From assembly GCA_029856125.1 (NCBI GenBank), contig JAHQWJ010000009.1, positions 1-64,000 of the forward strand: a DNA stretch of 64,000 nucleotides. Reading direction: 5' to 3'. Under the pieces are notes generated by a model. The model saw nothing but the letters and a program-made list of their open reading frames with translations. It had not been told where the DNA came from and did not search any database. Origin of the DNA: Promethearchaeia archaeon (GTDB lineage Archaea > Asgardarchaeota > Lokiarchaeia > Sigyniarchaeales > SOKP01). The position numbers and the translations under genes were made by a program. Below, one piece after another: positions 17,571 to 25,858 of this stretch. The first letter of the stretch is position 1, and every line of letters starts with the position of its first letter.

Positions 17571-17721
17571 TTCTATTTATCCTTTTAGTCTTATGATAAG
17601 AAAAATTGTTGAAAAATTATAAATCCTTTTGATTATAATAAAAAAAAAAGAATTTTATATATCAAAAGAAAATTATTGTATATTATCATTAAAATCTACT
17701 TTAAAAAAATATGTGATAAAA

Positions 17722-19029
17722 ATGTCAGAAACATCAAAATTTAGAGTTGGACAGACTTTTACTATCGGTTTAGCTTTCTTTTCCTCTGAGATTGCATGGT
17801 CACTGTATAACGCACAAGTTCCTTTGTTATTAAGCGATTATTTTAGTTCTTTATTCGTAATTGGTTTACTTATGGCATTAGATAACATGATTGGGGTAAT
17901 AATTCAGCCTATTATGGGTTCAATCTCCGATAACACACGTACTAAATTCGGAAGAAGAATGCCATATTTGATAGTAGGTATTCCTTTAGGTGCGCTGTTT
18001 TTCTTTTTAATTCCTACACAAACCTCCATTATAATGCTATTAATCTATATGTTCTTTTTTGGATTAAGTATGGGCTTTTACAGAGCCCAAGCTGTTTCAT
18101 TGATGCCAGATTTCGTAAGACCAGTTAATAGAAGTAAAGGAAACGCAATAATAAATCTTATGGGGGGTCTTGGAGTAGCAATCGGATACGGATTTAGTAT
18201 CTTACTCGGCATCATTACCCTACAACTAATGTTTCTTATTATTTCAATAATAATGGTAGTTGCTCTGCTGGTACTATTATGGCGAATAAAAGAAAAAGAT
18301 TCATACAGTTATCAATTAATTCTGGAAATGGAAGGAAAAGAAGGAGAAAAAGTCAAAGAAGAAAAGATTACTCCTGGATTGATCGAGAGTATTAAGGACA
18401 TAGCCTCCGAGGAAGATAGGAGCACCCTTTTTATGTTATTAGCGATCTTCTGTTGGTTCATAGGATACCAGGGAATTGTTGCGCTTATTTCAATTTATGG
18501 CGTGCAGGTGTTAGGTTACAGCGAAGGTCTTGCGGGGTTCTTGCCTTTTATAGTAACTGTTCCTCTTTTGATATCAATATATCCTCTATCGTACCTTCCT
18601 GGAAAAATTGGGAGAAGAAAAACAATTAAAATCGGAGTTATACTTTGGACAGTTATGCTAATTGTTGGATTCTTCATGGGGCTTGCCCAAGTTCAATTAT
18701 ATATAATGGCAATTCCACTTGCTTTACTTGGAATCGGATGGGCAATGATTAACACTAATTCTATCGTAATCGTATGGGAATTAGCTCCTAGTGAAAAGAA
18801 AATTGGGACATATACAGGTCTATATTACTTTTTCAGTTACTTTGCTGCTATATTAGGTCCGATGGTCGTAGGCGGGCTCACTGATTTAATGGGGATACCC
18901 TTCTTACTCCTTAATGGTGCTATATTCTTCATCTTAGCCTTTATTATGATGATGTTCGTAAAAAGAGGCGAAGTAGAACTTACGGAAGAAGAAAAATTAG
19001 CAAGACAAAAAAAAATCCAAGAATTATAA
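17722..19029 (+). CDS. Major facilitator superfamily transporter, sugar/cation (SLC45/GPH)-like
   Basis: 435 residues from ATG 17722; the TTG at 17629 would add a Lys/Tyr-rich stretch unlike MFS N-termini. About 12 membrane segments are seen. Motif A-like sequence IMGSISDNTRTKFGRRMPYLIVG follows TM2-3, and the second half repeats it as PLSYLPGKIGRRKTIKIG. The central cytoplasmic loop (residues 190-240) is charged. The GRRMPY motif suggests the GPH or SLC45 sugar:cation group. The substrate is not known. A T-run follows the stop. Confidence 0.8.
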   Translation: MSETSKFRVGQTFTIGLAFFSSEIAWSLYNAQVPLLLSDYFSSLFVIGLLMALDNMIGVIIQPIMGSISDNTRTKFGRRMPYLIVGIPLGALFFFLIPTQTSIIMLLIYMFFFGLSMGFYRAQAVSLMPDFVRPVNRSKGNAIINLMGGLGVAIGYGFSILLGIITLQLMFLIISIIMVVALLVLLWRIKEKDSYSYQLILEMEGKEGEKVKEEKITPGLIESIKDIASEEDRSTLFMLLAIFCWFIGYQGIVALISIYGVQVLGYSEGLAGFLPFIVTVPLLISIYPLSYLPGKIGRRKTIKIGVILWTVMLIVGFFMGLAQVQLYIMAIPLALLGIGWAMINTNSIVIVWELAPSEKKIGTYTGLYYFFSYFAAILGPMVVGGLTDLMGIPFLLLNGAIFFILAFIMMMFVKRGEVELTEEEKLARQKKIQEL

Positions 19030-19040
19030 TATAAACAATA

Positions 19041-19050
19041 TTTTTTTTTT
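19041..19050 (+). terminator. T-tract terminator after the transporter gene
   Basis: Ten consecutive T residues begin 12 bases after the TAA of the MFS gene, with further T-rich sequence behind. Oligo-T on the coding strand is the usual archaeal termination signal. Confidence 0.5.
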
Positions 19051-19156
19051 ATTTTATTAAACTTCATCTACGAGAAGATAGATTCAACTAAGAATCTAAA
19101 GATATTCTTGACTACGATGTTTTAGATTACGAAATTCGATAATTAAGACAAAAGAA

Positions 19157-19309
19157 TTATAGTTCTATTTCAACATTAATCGATTTGATGTCTTCAGGGA
19201 TACCTTTTGCTGCTTTTAAATATGCCAACAACAGGTTTTTCAACATCTCTTCCATAAAATCGTTTAAAGGAACTTTTTCATCGTTTACTTTTATAATTAC
19301 ATTTGACAT
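19157..19309 (-). CDS. 50-residue hypothetical protein
   Basis: ATG at 19309..19307 and TAA at 19157-19159. The composition is that of a folded domain: a strand (NVIIKVNDEKVPL), an amphipathic helix (NDFMEEMLKNLLLAYLKAAKG), and a second strand (IKSINVEIEL). No family was recognised. It lies between the transporter and the DtxR-type regulator and fills most of a gap otherwise empty. No strong ribosome site is visible. Confidence 0.55.
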   Translation of the reverse strand: MSNVIIKVNDEKVPLNDFMEEMLKNLLLAYLKAAKGIPEDIKSINVEIEL

Positions 19310-19354
19310 GATTTCTAAGTGATTATTAAAAGATTTAAATTTTGAGTTTATTTT

Positions 19355-19762
19355 TTAAATATTTTCTTGAATTACTTTAAGAGAAAGGTTTTCTAACGCA
19401 TCTGATATTTCTGGCGTTATCGTATGCTCTATTTTGCAGCAGAGTTCGTCGAGTTTATATGTGTTGTCCACGCCTAAAACGTCTTCAAAGAAAAGCTTCA
19501 ATTGGTTATACTTATTAATCGTTATTAACGCAATTTTTTTGCCCTTCGCAGTTAGTCTTACTGATTTCCTTGGATACCAATGTATGTAATTATTCTCTTT
19601 TAATTTATATAACATGCTTGATACTGAAGCGGGCTTAACTTTAAGAAAGTTTGAAATTTCTGAATTTGAGACCCACCCGCCCCTGTTTTTCTTCGATACC
19701 ATATAAATTGCTTTAAGATAATCTTCGTGGGTATCTTTTATTTGCGACATCGTACTCAGCAT
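19355..19762 (-). CDS. DtxR/MntR-family metal-dependent regulator
   Basis: 135 residues. The winged helix is at about residues 10-75 (HEDYLKAIYMVSKKN, SEISNFLKVKPASVSSMLYKLKENNYIHWYPRKSVRLTAKG). The dimerisation part has LDELCCKIEHTI, where Cys108/109, Glu112 and His113 occupy the usual metal-ligand positions. Family members repress metal uptake or metal-responsive genes when iron or manganese is bound. It is one of the regulator genes inside the cofactor cluster and so the best candidate for the shared dyad, though no copy of that dyad precedes its own gene. Confidence 0.85.
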   Translation of the reverse strand: MLSTMSQIKDTHEDYLKAIYMVSKKNRGGWVSNSEISNFLKVKPASVSSMLYKLKENNYIHWYPRKSVRLTAKGKKIALITINKYNQLKLFFEDVLGVDNTYKLDELCCKIEHTITPEISDALENLSLKVIQENI

Positions 19763-19820
19763 TTAATAGCCTAAATTTCTTAATATTTAATTTTTGGTTA
19801 TAAAAAAATGAAAAAAAAAA

Positions 19821-20198
19821 TTATTCTTTTTGTTCTAGTTCTTCAATGCGTTTGGTTATGTCTTCAAGAGCATTACTAATTCCTTTAACTTCGGATTCCA
19901 AGTAAGTTTTTTCTTGTTTTAGCATTGTTAATCTATCTACTGGTTCCAAGGGGGCTCTTGAAGTATAAACCGGGGCAGTATTAATAATTGGAGGATACAT
20001 CGGCTCTCTATAACCCCATCCTCGCCCATATCCTCTACCTCGTCCGGAACCCCAGGCCATTCCTCGACCTCCACCTCGTCCATAACCAAATCCTGGACCG
20101 TAAGCTGATCCTGGAGCATCATATCCCGCACAATAACCTAATGCTCTTCCAGTTCTTGCTCCAAGGCCTCTAGGGCCAGTTCTATCTCCACCAGGCAT
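19821..20198 (-). CDS. DUF5320-type Gly/Arg-rich protein
   Basis: 125 residues. It starts with MPGGDRTGPRGLGARTGRALGYCAGYDAPG, the DUF5320 signature, followed by Gly/Arg/Tyr repeats (RGGGRGMAWGSGRGRGYGRGWG). The C-terminal 50 residues form a coiled coil (LKQEKTYLESEVKGISNALEDITKRIEELEQ). Such proteins accompany NifX-like and MinD-type ATPase genes in anaerobes; their function is unknown. Two tandem copies of the shared operator precede the start. Confidence 0.8.
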   Translation of the reverse strand: MPGGDRTGPRGLGARTGRALGYCAGYDAPGSAYGPGFGYGRGGGRGMAWGSGRGRGYGRGWGYREPMYPPIINTAPVYTSRAPLEPVDRLTMLKQEKTYLESEVKGISNALEDITKRIEELEQKE

Positions 20199-20252
20199 TA
20201 TTTTCTTATCATCTCCTTATATTTTGTTTGTTTTTTTATAAAATTTCAATTT

Positions 20253-20284
20253 TGAATAATCATTCATTTATGAATAATCATTCA
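20253..20284. promoter_or_regulatory. Two tandem TGAATAATCATTCA dyads, shared operator
   Basis: TGAATAATCATTCA occurs at 20253-20266 and again at 20271-20284, 18 bases apart from start to start. Each copy extends to the same 16-mer ending in TT. They lie 55-86 bases upstream of the DUF5320 start at 20198, in the divergent region to the NifX-like gene at 20400. Confidence 0.7.
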
Positions 20285-20328
20285 TTTCATGCTATGAATA
20301 GAATATCAAATACAATATTTAAGTATTA

Positions 20329-20342
20329 TGAATAATTATCCA
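20329..20342. promoter_or_regulatory. TGAATAATTATCCA dyad, copy of a shared operator
   Basis: It has one mismatch to the TGAATAATTATTCA consensus and lies 58-71 bases upstream of the NifX-like start at 20400. It is followed by AAAATAATTACTTAT, a degenerate second copy. The same layout of dyad plus weak copy is seen at 13650. Confidence 0.5.
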
Positions 20343-20399
20343 AAATAATTACTTATAAAATATTATAAATAATAAGTAAAAAAAAAAGTGATTTAAAAG

Positions 20400-20813
20400 T
20401 TGAAAGTAGCTATATGTACAGAAATGGGAAGTGTTTCGCAACATTTTGGTCGGGCTCCAGAGTTTACTTTTGTTTCAATTGAAGATAACAAAGTAGTTGA
20501 AAAAAAAGTGTTACCTAATCCAGGACACGAAATTGGGAGTATACCACAATTTATTAACGAAAATGGTGCCACTTGTATGATCGCCGGGGGAATTGGTCAT
20601 AGAGCCGTTGATTTCTTTAGTCAATACGGGATTGAAGTTATTAGGGGTGTTACTGGCCAAATTAACGATGTTATTGCTAAAATTTTAGACGGAACGTTAG
20701 AAGGTGGAGAAAACATTTGTTCTCCGGGTGGAGGTAAAGGTTATGGTGTAGAAAAAATCCACACTGACGCAGACGATAATAGCGATCACGATCATCATCA
20801 CCATCAGCATTAA
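20400..20813 (+). CDS. NifX/orange-protein-type small metal-cluster protein with His-rich tail
   Basis: 137 residues starting at TTG 20400. Core: KVAICTEMGSVSQHFGRAPEFTFVSIEDN, NGATCMIAGGIGHRAVDFFSQYGIEVIRGV. The C-terminus ends in a His/Asp run (SDHDHHHHQH) preceded by Gly-rich sequence with a Cys (ICSPGGGKGYG), a likely metal-binding tail. It is the fourth family member in 7.7 kb. It shares a dyad-bearing control region with the DUF5320 gene and is followed by the NifU-like gene on the same strand (79 bases). Confidence 0.8.
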   Translation: MKVAICTEMGSVSQHFGRAPEFTFVSIEDNKVVEKKVLPNPGHEIGSIPQFINENGATCMIAGGIGHRAVDFFSQYGIEVIRGVTGQINDVIAKILDGTLEGGENICSPGGGKGYGVEKIHTDADDNSDHDHHHHQH

Positions 20814-20892
20814 TTAAAATGAATCGAAAATCTTTTGACCCATTAATTTTTCTATTAATTAAATTTTAATTAATAAGAGTAGTTCATTTTAA

Positions 20893-21339
20893 ATGCCTAA
20901 AGATAAATTTGACTTGTATGTAGAAAATCTTCAAAAAATGATACTTGAAGAGGAAATTAGAGATTATAACGAACGCATAGTTGAATTATATCACGATCCT
21001 AAAAATTGGGGTAAACCCTCTGATGATGAAATTACCGTTTCTAAATCTTACGAGGGTCCATGTGGGGATACGATGTCGTTCTTTTTGAAAATAAAAAATA
21101 ATATTATTGAAAAAGCCAATTTCCTTACTGACGGGTGCGGAGCTTCAGTGGCAACAGGATGTCAAACAACTCTTCTCATAGAGAATAAATCGTTAGATGA
21201 TGCTGAAAAAATAAAGGCAGAAGACATTGACGCCTCGTTAAACGGTTTACCAGAAGATCACAAACATTGTGCGGAATTAGCATATAGAACTTTACAATTA
21301 GCGATAGCGGATTATAAAGGATTAGTGAGTTCAAAATAA
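20893..21339 (+). CDS. NifU/IscU-type Fe-S cluster scaffold protein
   Basis: 148 residues. The three scaffold cysteines are Cys57 (GPCGDT), Cys82 (TDGCGASVATG) and Cys126 (HKHCAELA), with Asp59 in the usual place next to the first. The N-terminus (LYHDPKNWGKP) matches the family's NPRNVG-type lead. It builds Fe-S clusters in the cytoplasm and hands them on, plausibly to the Mrp ATPase nearby. The desulfurase partner is not in the window. Confidence 0.85.
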   Translation: MPKDKFDLYVENLQKMILEEEIRDYNERIVELYHDPKNWGKPSDDEITVSKSYEGPCGDTMSFFLKIKNNIIEKANFLTDGCGASVATGCQTTLLIENKSLDDAEKIKAEDIDASLNGLPEDHKHCAELAYRTLQLAIADYKGLVSSK

Positions 21340-21406
21340 TAAAAGAGATTTAATTAAAAAATTCTGGATTGTGCTTACGAATCGTATTTTTTTATAAAAA
21401 AAGAAA

Positions 21407-22339
21407 ATGAAATATGTATATGGACCAGTTCCTAGTAGACGATTAGGGAGTTCTTTAGGGATTGACCCTATTCCTTCAAAAACGTGCAATTTTCAGTGCA
21501 TATATTGCCAATTGGGAAAAACGACTAATTTTACAAATGAGAGAAGAGATTTTTATCTCACAGAAGAAATTTATAAAGAAATGGAAGAAGCTATTAAGCA
21601 AAACAAAGAAAAATTTGATTACATTACATTTGTAGGTAGCGGCGAACCTACATTATACAAGAGTTTAGGAAAACTGATTTTAAAGGCAAAAGAATTCTCA
21701 AGCAAACCAATCTGCGTAATTACAAATGGAGCTTTATTATATTCTCCAGAGGTTAGAAGAGAGCTAATGAATGCTGACGTAGTTCTGCCTAGTTTGGATG
21801 CGGGAGATGAAAAGTTATTCATTAAAATAAATCGTCCTCATCCCTCCATAGAGTATGAAAAAATAATTCAAGGATACATCGATTTTAGGAAAGAATTTAA
21901 CGGTCAATTCTGGATAGAAATAATGGTAATGAAGGGAATTAACGATTCAAAAGAAGAATTAGTAAAAATAAAAAATAAATTAGATTTAATCAAACCGGAT
22001 AGAATTGACATTAACGTTCCAATAAGGCCTCCTATTGAAAGTTGGGTACAAATTCCTGATAAAAACGTTATTCCGATTTTAAACGATGTTTTTGGAGAAT
22101 ATAATAACATAAATTTTCCTGAGCGGGGAATATTTAGTGTTTTTAGTTCTAATTTTGAAATGGAATTAAAGATTTTGCTTGAAAGACATCCAATGAGACA
22201 AGAACAAATTCTTGAAACATTTAGTTCAAAAAAGTTTAATGAGCAAGATGTATTACTTGAATTGAATACTCTAGCATCGCAGAATAAGATTAAAAAAGTA
22301 ATTTACAATAACCAGACCTTTTGGAAATTAATAATTTAG
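21407..22339 (+). CDS. Radical SAM protein of the COG0731 type
   Basis: 310 residues. YGPVPSRRLGSSLGIDPIPSKTCNFQCIYC holds the characteristic lead and the CxxxCxxC radical SAM motif (Cys27, Cys31, Cys34). GSGEPTLYKSLGKLI is the SAM-binding GGE-like motif. The C-terminal 70 residues look like a winged helix (QILETFSSKKFNEQDVLLELNTLASQNKIKKVIYNNQTF). COG0731 includes tRNA wyosine enzymes but this shorter branch is uncharacterised. It lies 21 bases before the TrmO-like gene and probably forms an operon with it. Confidence 0.8.
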   Translation: MKYVYGPVPSRRLGSSLGIDPIPSKTCNFQCIYCQLGKTTNFTNERRDFYLTEEIYKEMEEAIKQNKEKFDYITFVGSGEPTLYKSLGKLILKAKEFSSKPICVITNGALLYSPEVRRELMNADVVLPSLDAGDEKLFIKINRPHPSIEYEKIIQGYIDFRKEFNGQFWIEIMVMKGINDSKEELVKIKNKLDLIKPDRIDINVPIRPPIESWVQIPDKNVIPILNDVFGEYNNINFPERGIFSVFSSNFEMELKILLERHPMRQEQILETFSSKKFNEQDVLLELNTLASQNKIKKVIYNNQTFWKLII

Positions 22340-22360
22340 CCAATAACCTGATGAGTAGCT

Positions 22361-22852
22361 ATGCCAGTTTGTACGAAATGTAAAAAGGAAAAAGGATTAA
22401 ACCAACTCGATAAATTTGATGACAAATTCATGTGTTATTCGTGTTTATATGAGAATAATAAGCCGTTTAAGATATTTCCAATCGGTTTTGTAGAAAATCT
22501 ATTAGAAAAAGGAGAAGGATTTGGGTTGAAAGGGAGTAGAAATAACGTCTCTAAAATCCACCTTTTTGAATCTCAACGAGATTTTCTTTACAAATTAGAA
22601 GAAGATGAATGGATTACTGTTGTTTTTTATTTTCATAAACAGCACAAAATTCTATCCACTTTTTCTCGAGGTATAGATGGGAAAGAGGTAGGTATTTTCG
22701 CTTCTCGGACGCCTAATCGATTATCTCGCATTGGAATTACTAATGTTAAATTAGTTAAAATTGAAGACACTACTTTATTTGTTAAAAATCTCGATGCGAT
22801 TAATGGAACACCAATTTTAGACATTAAATTGGGATCTAAAGCAAAATGGTAA
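22361..22852 (+). CDS. TrmO/TsaA-like tRNA methyltransferase with N-terminal zinc ribbon
   Basis: 163 residues. Residues 1-30 form a zinc ribbon (Cys4, Cys7, Cys25, Cys28). The rest matches the TsaA/TrmO fold: FPIGFVENLLEKGEGFGLKG, ITVVFYFHKQH, VGIFASRTPNRLSRIGITNVKLVKIE and LDAINGTPILDIK. The ASRTPNRLSRIGI motif is the family hallmark. Known TrmO enzymes N6-methylate t6A37 of tRNA-Thr using S-adenosylmethionine. The zinc-ribbon fusion is not usual in bacterial TrmO. It is likely co-transcribed with the radical SAM gene. Confidence 0.8.
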   Translation: MPVCTKCKKEKGLNQLDKFDDKFMCYSCLYENNKPFKIFPIGFVENLLEKGEGFGLKGSRNNVSKIHLFESQRDFLYKLEEDEWITVVFYFHKQHKILSTFSRGIDGKEVGIFASRTPNRLSRIGITNVKLVKIEDTTLFVKNLDAINGTPILDIKLGSKAKW

Positions 22853-22882
22853 TTAAGAGATTTTAAATTCGTTAAATCTTAT

Positions 22883-23317
22883 CTATGTTCCCTTTACATC
22901 TATATTTGGGATTATTGCGTTGTTTGGACAATCTTTAAAACATTTCAAACAATTAAAACACTTATCCGTTGATGTATTATTAAACTTGATGTATTCTTTG
23001 TTTGTATCTGACTCAACGCAAAGGTTAAATAAATTTTGAAAACAGAAATTTGACTCTAAACATTTTTTACAAACGGTACATCTCTCTTTATCAATTTTAA
23101 AATCAATTAAACGCCCCTCTTCTAACGAGATTACTTCTATAGCGTTGTGTTCGCAAACACTCACACATTTTAGACATCCTTTACACTTATTATAATCGAC
23201 GTATCGAAGTGAATCTCGAAAAAATATTGCTTTTGTTGAACACGAATAAGAACACTTTTCACACCGGACGCAAAATTGTGGATTTATACTTATAGGAAAT
23301 AATTTTTCCATTTTCAT
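22883..23317 (-). CDS. Polyferredoxin with four Fe-S cysteine motifs
   Basis: 144 residues with four motifs: CVRCEKCSYSC, CKGCLKCVSVC, CTVCKKCLESNFC and CFNCLKCFKDCP. The third has a 5-residue gap before its last Cys. It lies 21 bases downstream of the glycyl radical enzyme gene on the same strand, which suggests it is its electron donor. Activating enzymes of glycyl radical enzymes often carry built-in ferredoxin domains, so this could supply that function as a separate protein (inference). Confidence 0.75.
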   Translation of the reverse strand: MKMEKLFPISINPQFCVRCEKCSYSCSTKAIFFRDSLRYVDYNKCKGCLKCVSVCEHNAIEVISLEEGRLIDFKIDKERCTVCKKCLESNFCFQNLFNLCVESDTNKEYIKFNNTSTDKCFNCLKCFKDCPNNAIIPNIDVKGT

Positions 23318-23338
23318 GCAGTTACAGTTATTGTAATT

Positions 23339-25747
23339 CTAAAATTTATTTTCTAATCGATCTATGATGTCGTTCTGAATAGGAATCCCTAAATCAACAA
23401 AAGTCGCGTTATACCCTCCAACTTTTACAATTAAATCTGCGTAGTTCTCGGGATGGATCTTTGCGTCTTTTAAAGTTTCAGTTGAAACCACGTTTGGTTG
23501 AATCTGCATTCCTCCTTTTTCAAAATAGCCTTTTAACAGGTGATAAAACTTTTCTATGTTTTCTTTACTTTCCAAATTTTGGGGATGTAATCGCACATTA
23601 ACGGCCACTCCGTTCATAGCGCAATCGTAGTTTAATTTTGCGATTGAATTCATTATGGCGGTGATTCCGTTCTTTTCAACTCTATTCACAGGAGATAAAC
23701 TATTTGAGATGGGTCTTCCAGCTTTTCTCCCATCAGCTGTTGGTCGAGTTAATATACCTTCCATTACATGGATGCCCATTGAATAGGCTCCCGCATTATA
23801 TTGACCTCCTCTTAAAGGTGTATTCTTAACGACCTCTTGCGTAAACAAATCCCATAATTCAATAGCAAAGGAATCAATTTCAGCACCATCGTTCCCCCAC
23901 TTTTCGTAATTATTAATTAATTTTTGTCGAAGAACTTCATTATCCTCAAAATTTGAATTGAGAATATCTATAATCTCTGGTAACGTCATTAACTTTTCTT
24001 CGTAAACGACTTTTTTAATGTTATACATGGAATCGACTAAAGTAGCAAACCCATAAGCAGTAATCGACGAATAATTGTACTTTGCCCCTCCACACACGTA
24101 ATCCTTCGCACTTTCCAAGCACCCATCAAGCGTAGCAGATACAATTGGATGTTGAAAGAAGTTCATAACTACTTTATCTCCAGCGTCGGCAATCCTCACA
24201 GAATTTTTAATGTTATGTTTAAGTTGGCGTGTAAACGCATTGTATAATAGATCGTATGTGGTAAACTCTCTTGGGTTTCCTGTCTGTAAACCGTCTATTT
24301 TTCTAGAGAAATTGCTATATCCATTATTTAAAGTTAATTCCAACACTCCTGGTAGATTTAGGAACATCCTACCCGTTGCTGAAAAGCTATTTCCTTGGCC
24401 TGTAGGTTCTACACATCCGATTATAACGTAATTCCGAGCATCCTCAAGAGAATAACCGGTACTTTGAAGTGCTGGAACTATAACTTCATCGTTATAAAAT
24501 GCAATACCTGAAGTGTGTTTAAAAACTTTAATCGCGTTTTCAAAGAATTCTTTTGGAGTTTTTTTATGAATTCTTACAGAAAGATCAGTTGTAAGAACTT
24601 TTACATTCTTATACGCTTCAAGAAATAGGTAGGATAACTCATTTGTTGCGTCTTTACCGTTTAAATCCATACCGGCAATAGTAATTGTCTGGGTGTTCTG
24701 ACCAAGTGCGTTAGCTACCAAAGTAAAGTCTGTAGGTAAAATTGTAACGTTCCAAGTTAATTTTAAGTTGAGTTCTTCTATTAATTCCAACGCGTGTTCT
24801 TTATCAATCTCCCCGTTTTTAAGATCTTGAACATAGTAAGGCCATAAAATCTGATCTAATCGGCCAAGAGCTACAACGCTTCGTTGGTAAGTAATATTTA
24901 TGACATTTTGAGTAAACCATATAAATTGAACTGCCTCGTAAAAGGTTTCTGGAACTGATTCAGTAAATTTATCCATCATAGCTCCGATAATATTAAGCTC
25001 TTTTTTTCGTATTTCGTTGCTTTGAGTTTTCGCCATTTCTTGAGAAAGAGCTGAAAACCTGCGTGAAAATTCTATAGCCGCTCTATAATATATTTTAACT
25101 GCTTCGTAAAAATTATATTTTTCTTGATAATCGTTACCCGCTTTATCTAACCGGGATTTATATGATTCAGCTTCTTCAATTATCCCTCTGTATCCAAGTT
25201 TTAAAAGTTTTTCGTACCCAGCACATATATGTCCTTCTGTCGTTCCAATTTGAATGGAAACATTTGGTGCTAAGGAGGTAATTTTTCCTTCTCCTTTGAG
25301 AAGTTTTTCTTCCCGTAATTTCTTATTAATCCGACCTTCTAATAGCGATTTTTCTTTCCAAAAAGGAATCACTTCGAGTAACTCATCAATCTCCGGCTCT
25401 TCGATAAAAAAAGGTTGAAGTTTTCTTCTTCTTAGCTTCTTATAGGTTGACCTCTTTTCTAAGCTGTTATCATAACGCTGAAGATCGAGATTGATTTTTT
25501 CACCCAAATTTTTACTTGTTTCATTTCCAACCAGTAATTCATCGTCTCTAATAAAAATGGTCATATTTTTTAGAGTATGTGCTATAGCTTTCGCTCTCTT
25601 AATAACTTCAGGATCGTCCGGATATTGTTTGTATATCTCAGTGAAAAATCTCATGCGTTCGATACATAATTCATACTTGCTTGATAGCATGTTACTTTTG
25701 AGATTATTAATCCGTTCGGAAGGAGTTTCAACAGTCAAATTCTTCAC
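23339..25747 (-). CDS. Glycyl radical enzyme (PFL/glycerol-diol dehydratase superfamily)
   Basis: 802 residues. The active-site Cys is Cys445 in IIGCVEPTGQG, with Glu447 behind it, as in dehydratases and C-N or C-O lyases rather than true pyruvate formate-lyase. The C-terminal glycyl radical motif is KVGGYNATFVDLG with the radical on Gly778; the usual Arg of RVxGY is Lys775. The N-terminal part (RAKAIAHTLKNMTIFIRDDELLVGN) is typical of the PFL domain. No activating radical SAM gene adjoins it. The substrate is unknown. It is oxygen-sensitive, consistent with an anaerobe. Confidence 0.85.
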   Translation of the reverse strand: MKNLTVETPSERINNLKSNMLSSKYELCIERMRFFTEIYKQYPDDPEVIKRAKAIAHTLKNMTIFIRDDELLVGNETSKNLGEKINLDLQRYDNSLEKRSTYKKLRRRKLQPFFIEEPEIDELLEVIPFWKEKSLLEGRINKKLREEKLLKGEGKITSLAPNVSIQIGTTEGHICAGYEKLLKLGYRGIIEEAESYKSRLDKAGNDYQEKYNFYEAVKIYYRAAIEFSRRFSALSQEMAKTQSNEIRKKELNIIGAMMDKFTESVPETFYEAVQFIWFTQNVINITYQRSVVALGRLDQILWPYYVQDLKNGEIDKEHALELIEELNLKLTWNVTILPTDFTLVANALGQNTQTITIAGMDLNGKDATNELSYLFLEAYKNVKVLTTDLSVRIHKKTPKEFFENAIKVFKHTSGIAFYNDEVIVPALQSTGYSLEDARNYVIIGCVEPTGQGNSFSATGRMFLNLPGVLELTLNNGYSNFSRKIDGLQTGNPREFTTYDLLYNAFTRQLKHNIKNSVRIADAGDKVVMNFFQHPIVSATLDGCLESAKDYVCGGAKYNYSSITAYGFATLVDSMYNIKKVVYEEKLMTLPEIIDILNSNFEDNEVLRQKLINNYEKWGNDGAEIDSFAIELWDLFTQEVVKNTPLRGGQYNAGAYSMGIHVMEGILTRPTADGRKAGRPISNSLSPVNRVEKNGITAIMNSIAKLNYDCAMNGVAVNVRLHPQNLESKENIEKFYHLLKGYFEKGGMQIQPNVVSTETLKDAKIHPENYADLIVKVGGYNATFVDLGIPIQNDIIDRLENKF

Positions 25748-25858
25748 TGAAATTTAAAATTAATTGTAATTAATGTAAATCAACAATCTAATAAGTATTT
25801 TAAAACTTTAAAAAATAAGTAAAATAGCTTAACAACAATTATTCTCTAATCGTTCGAA

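Noticed and set aside
17629-17721. Upstream TTG start of the MFS transporter
   Set aside because: The added 31 residues are Lys/Tyr-rich and unlike MFS N-termini; ATG 17722 gives a normal start.
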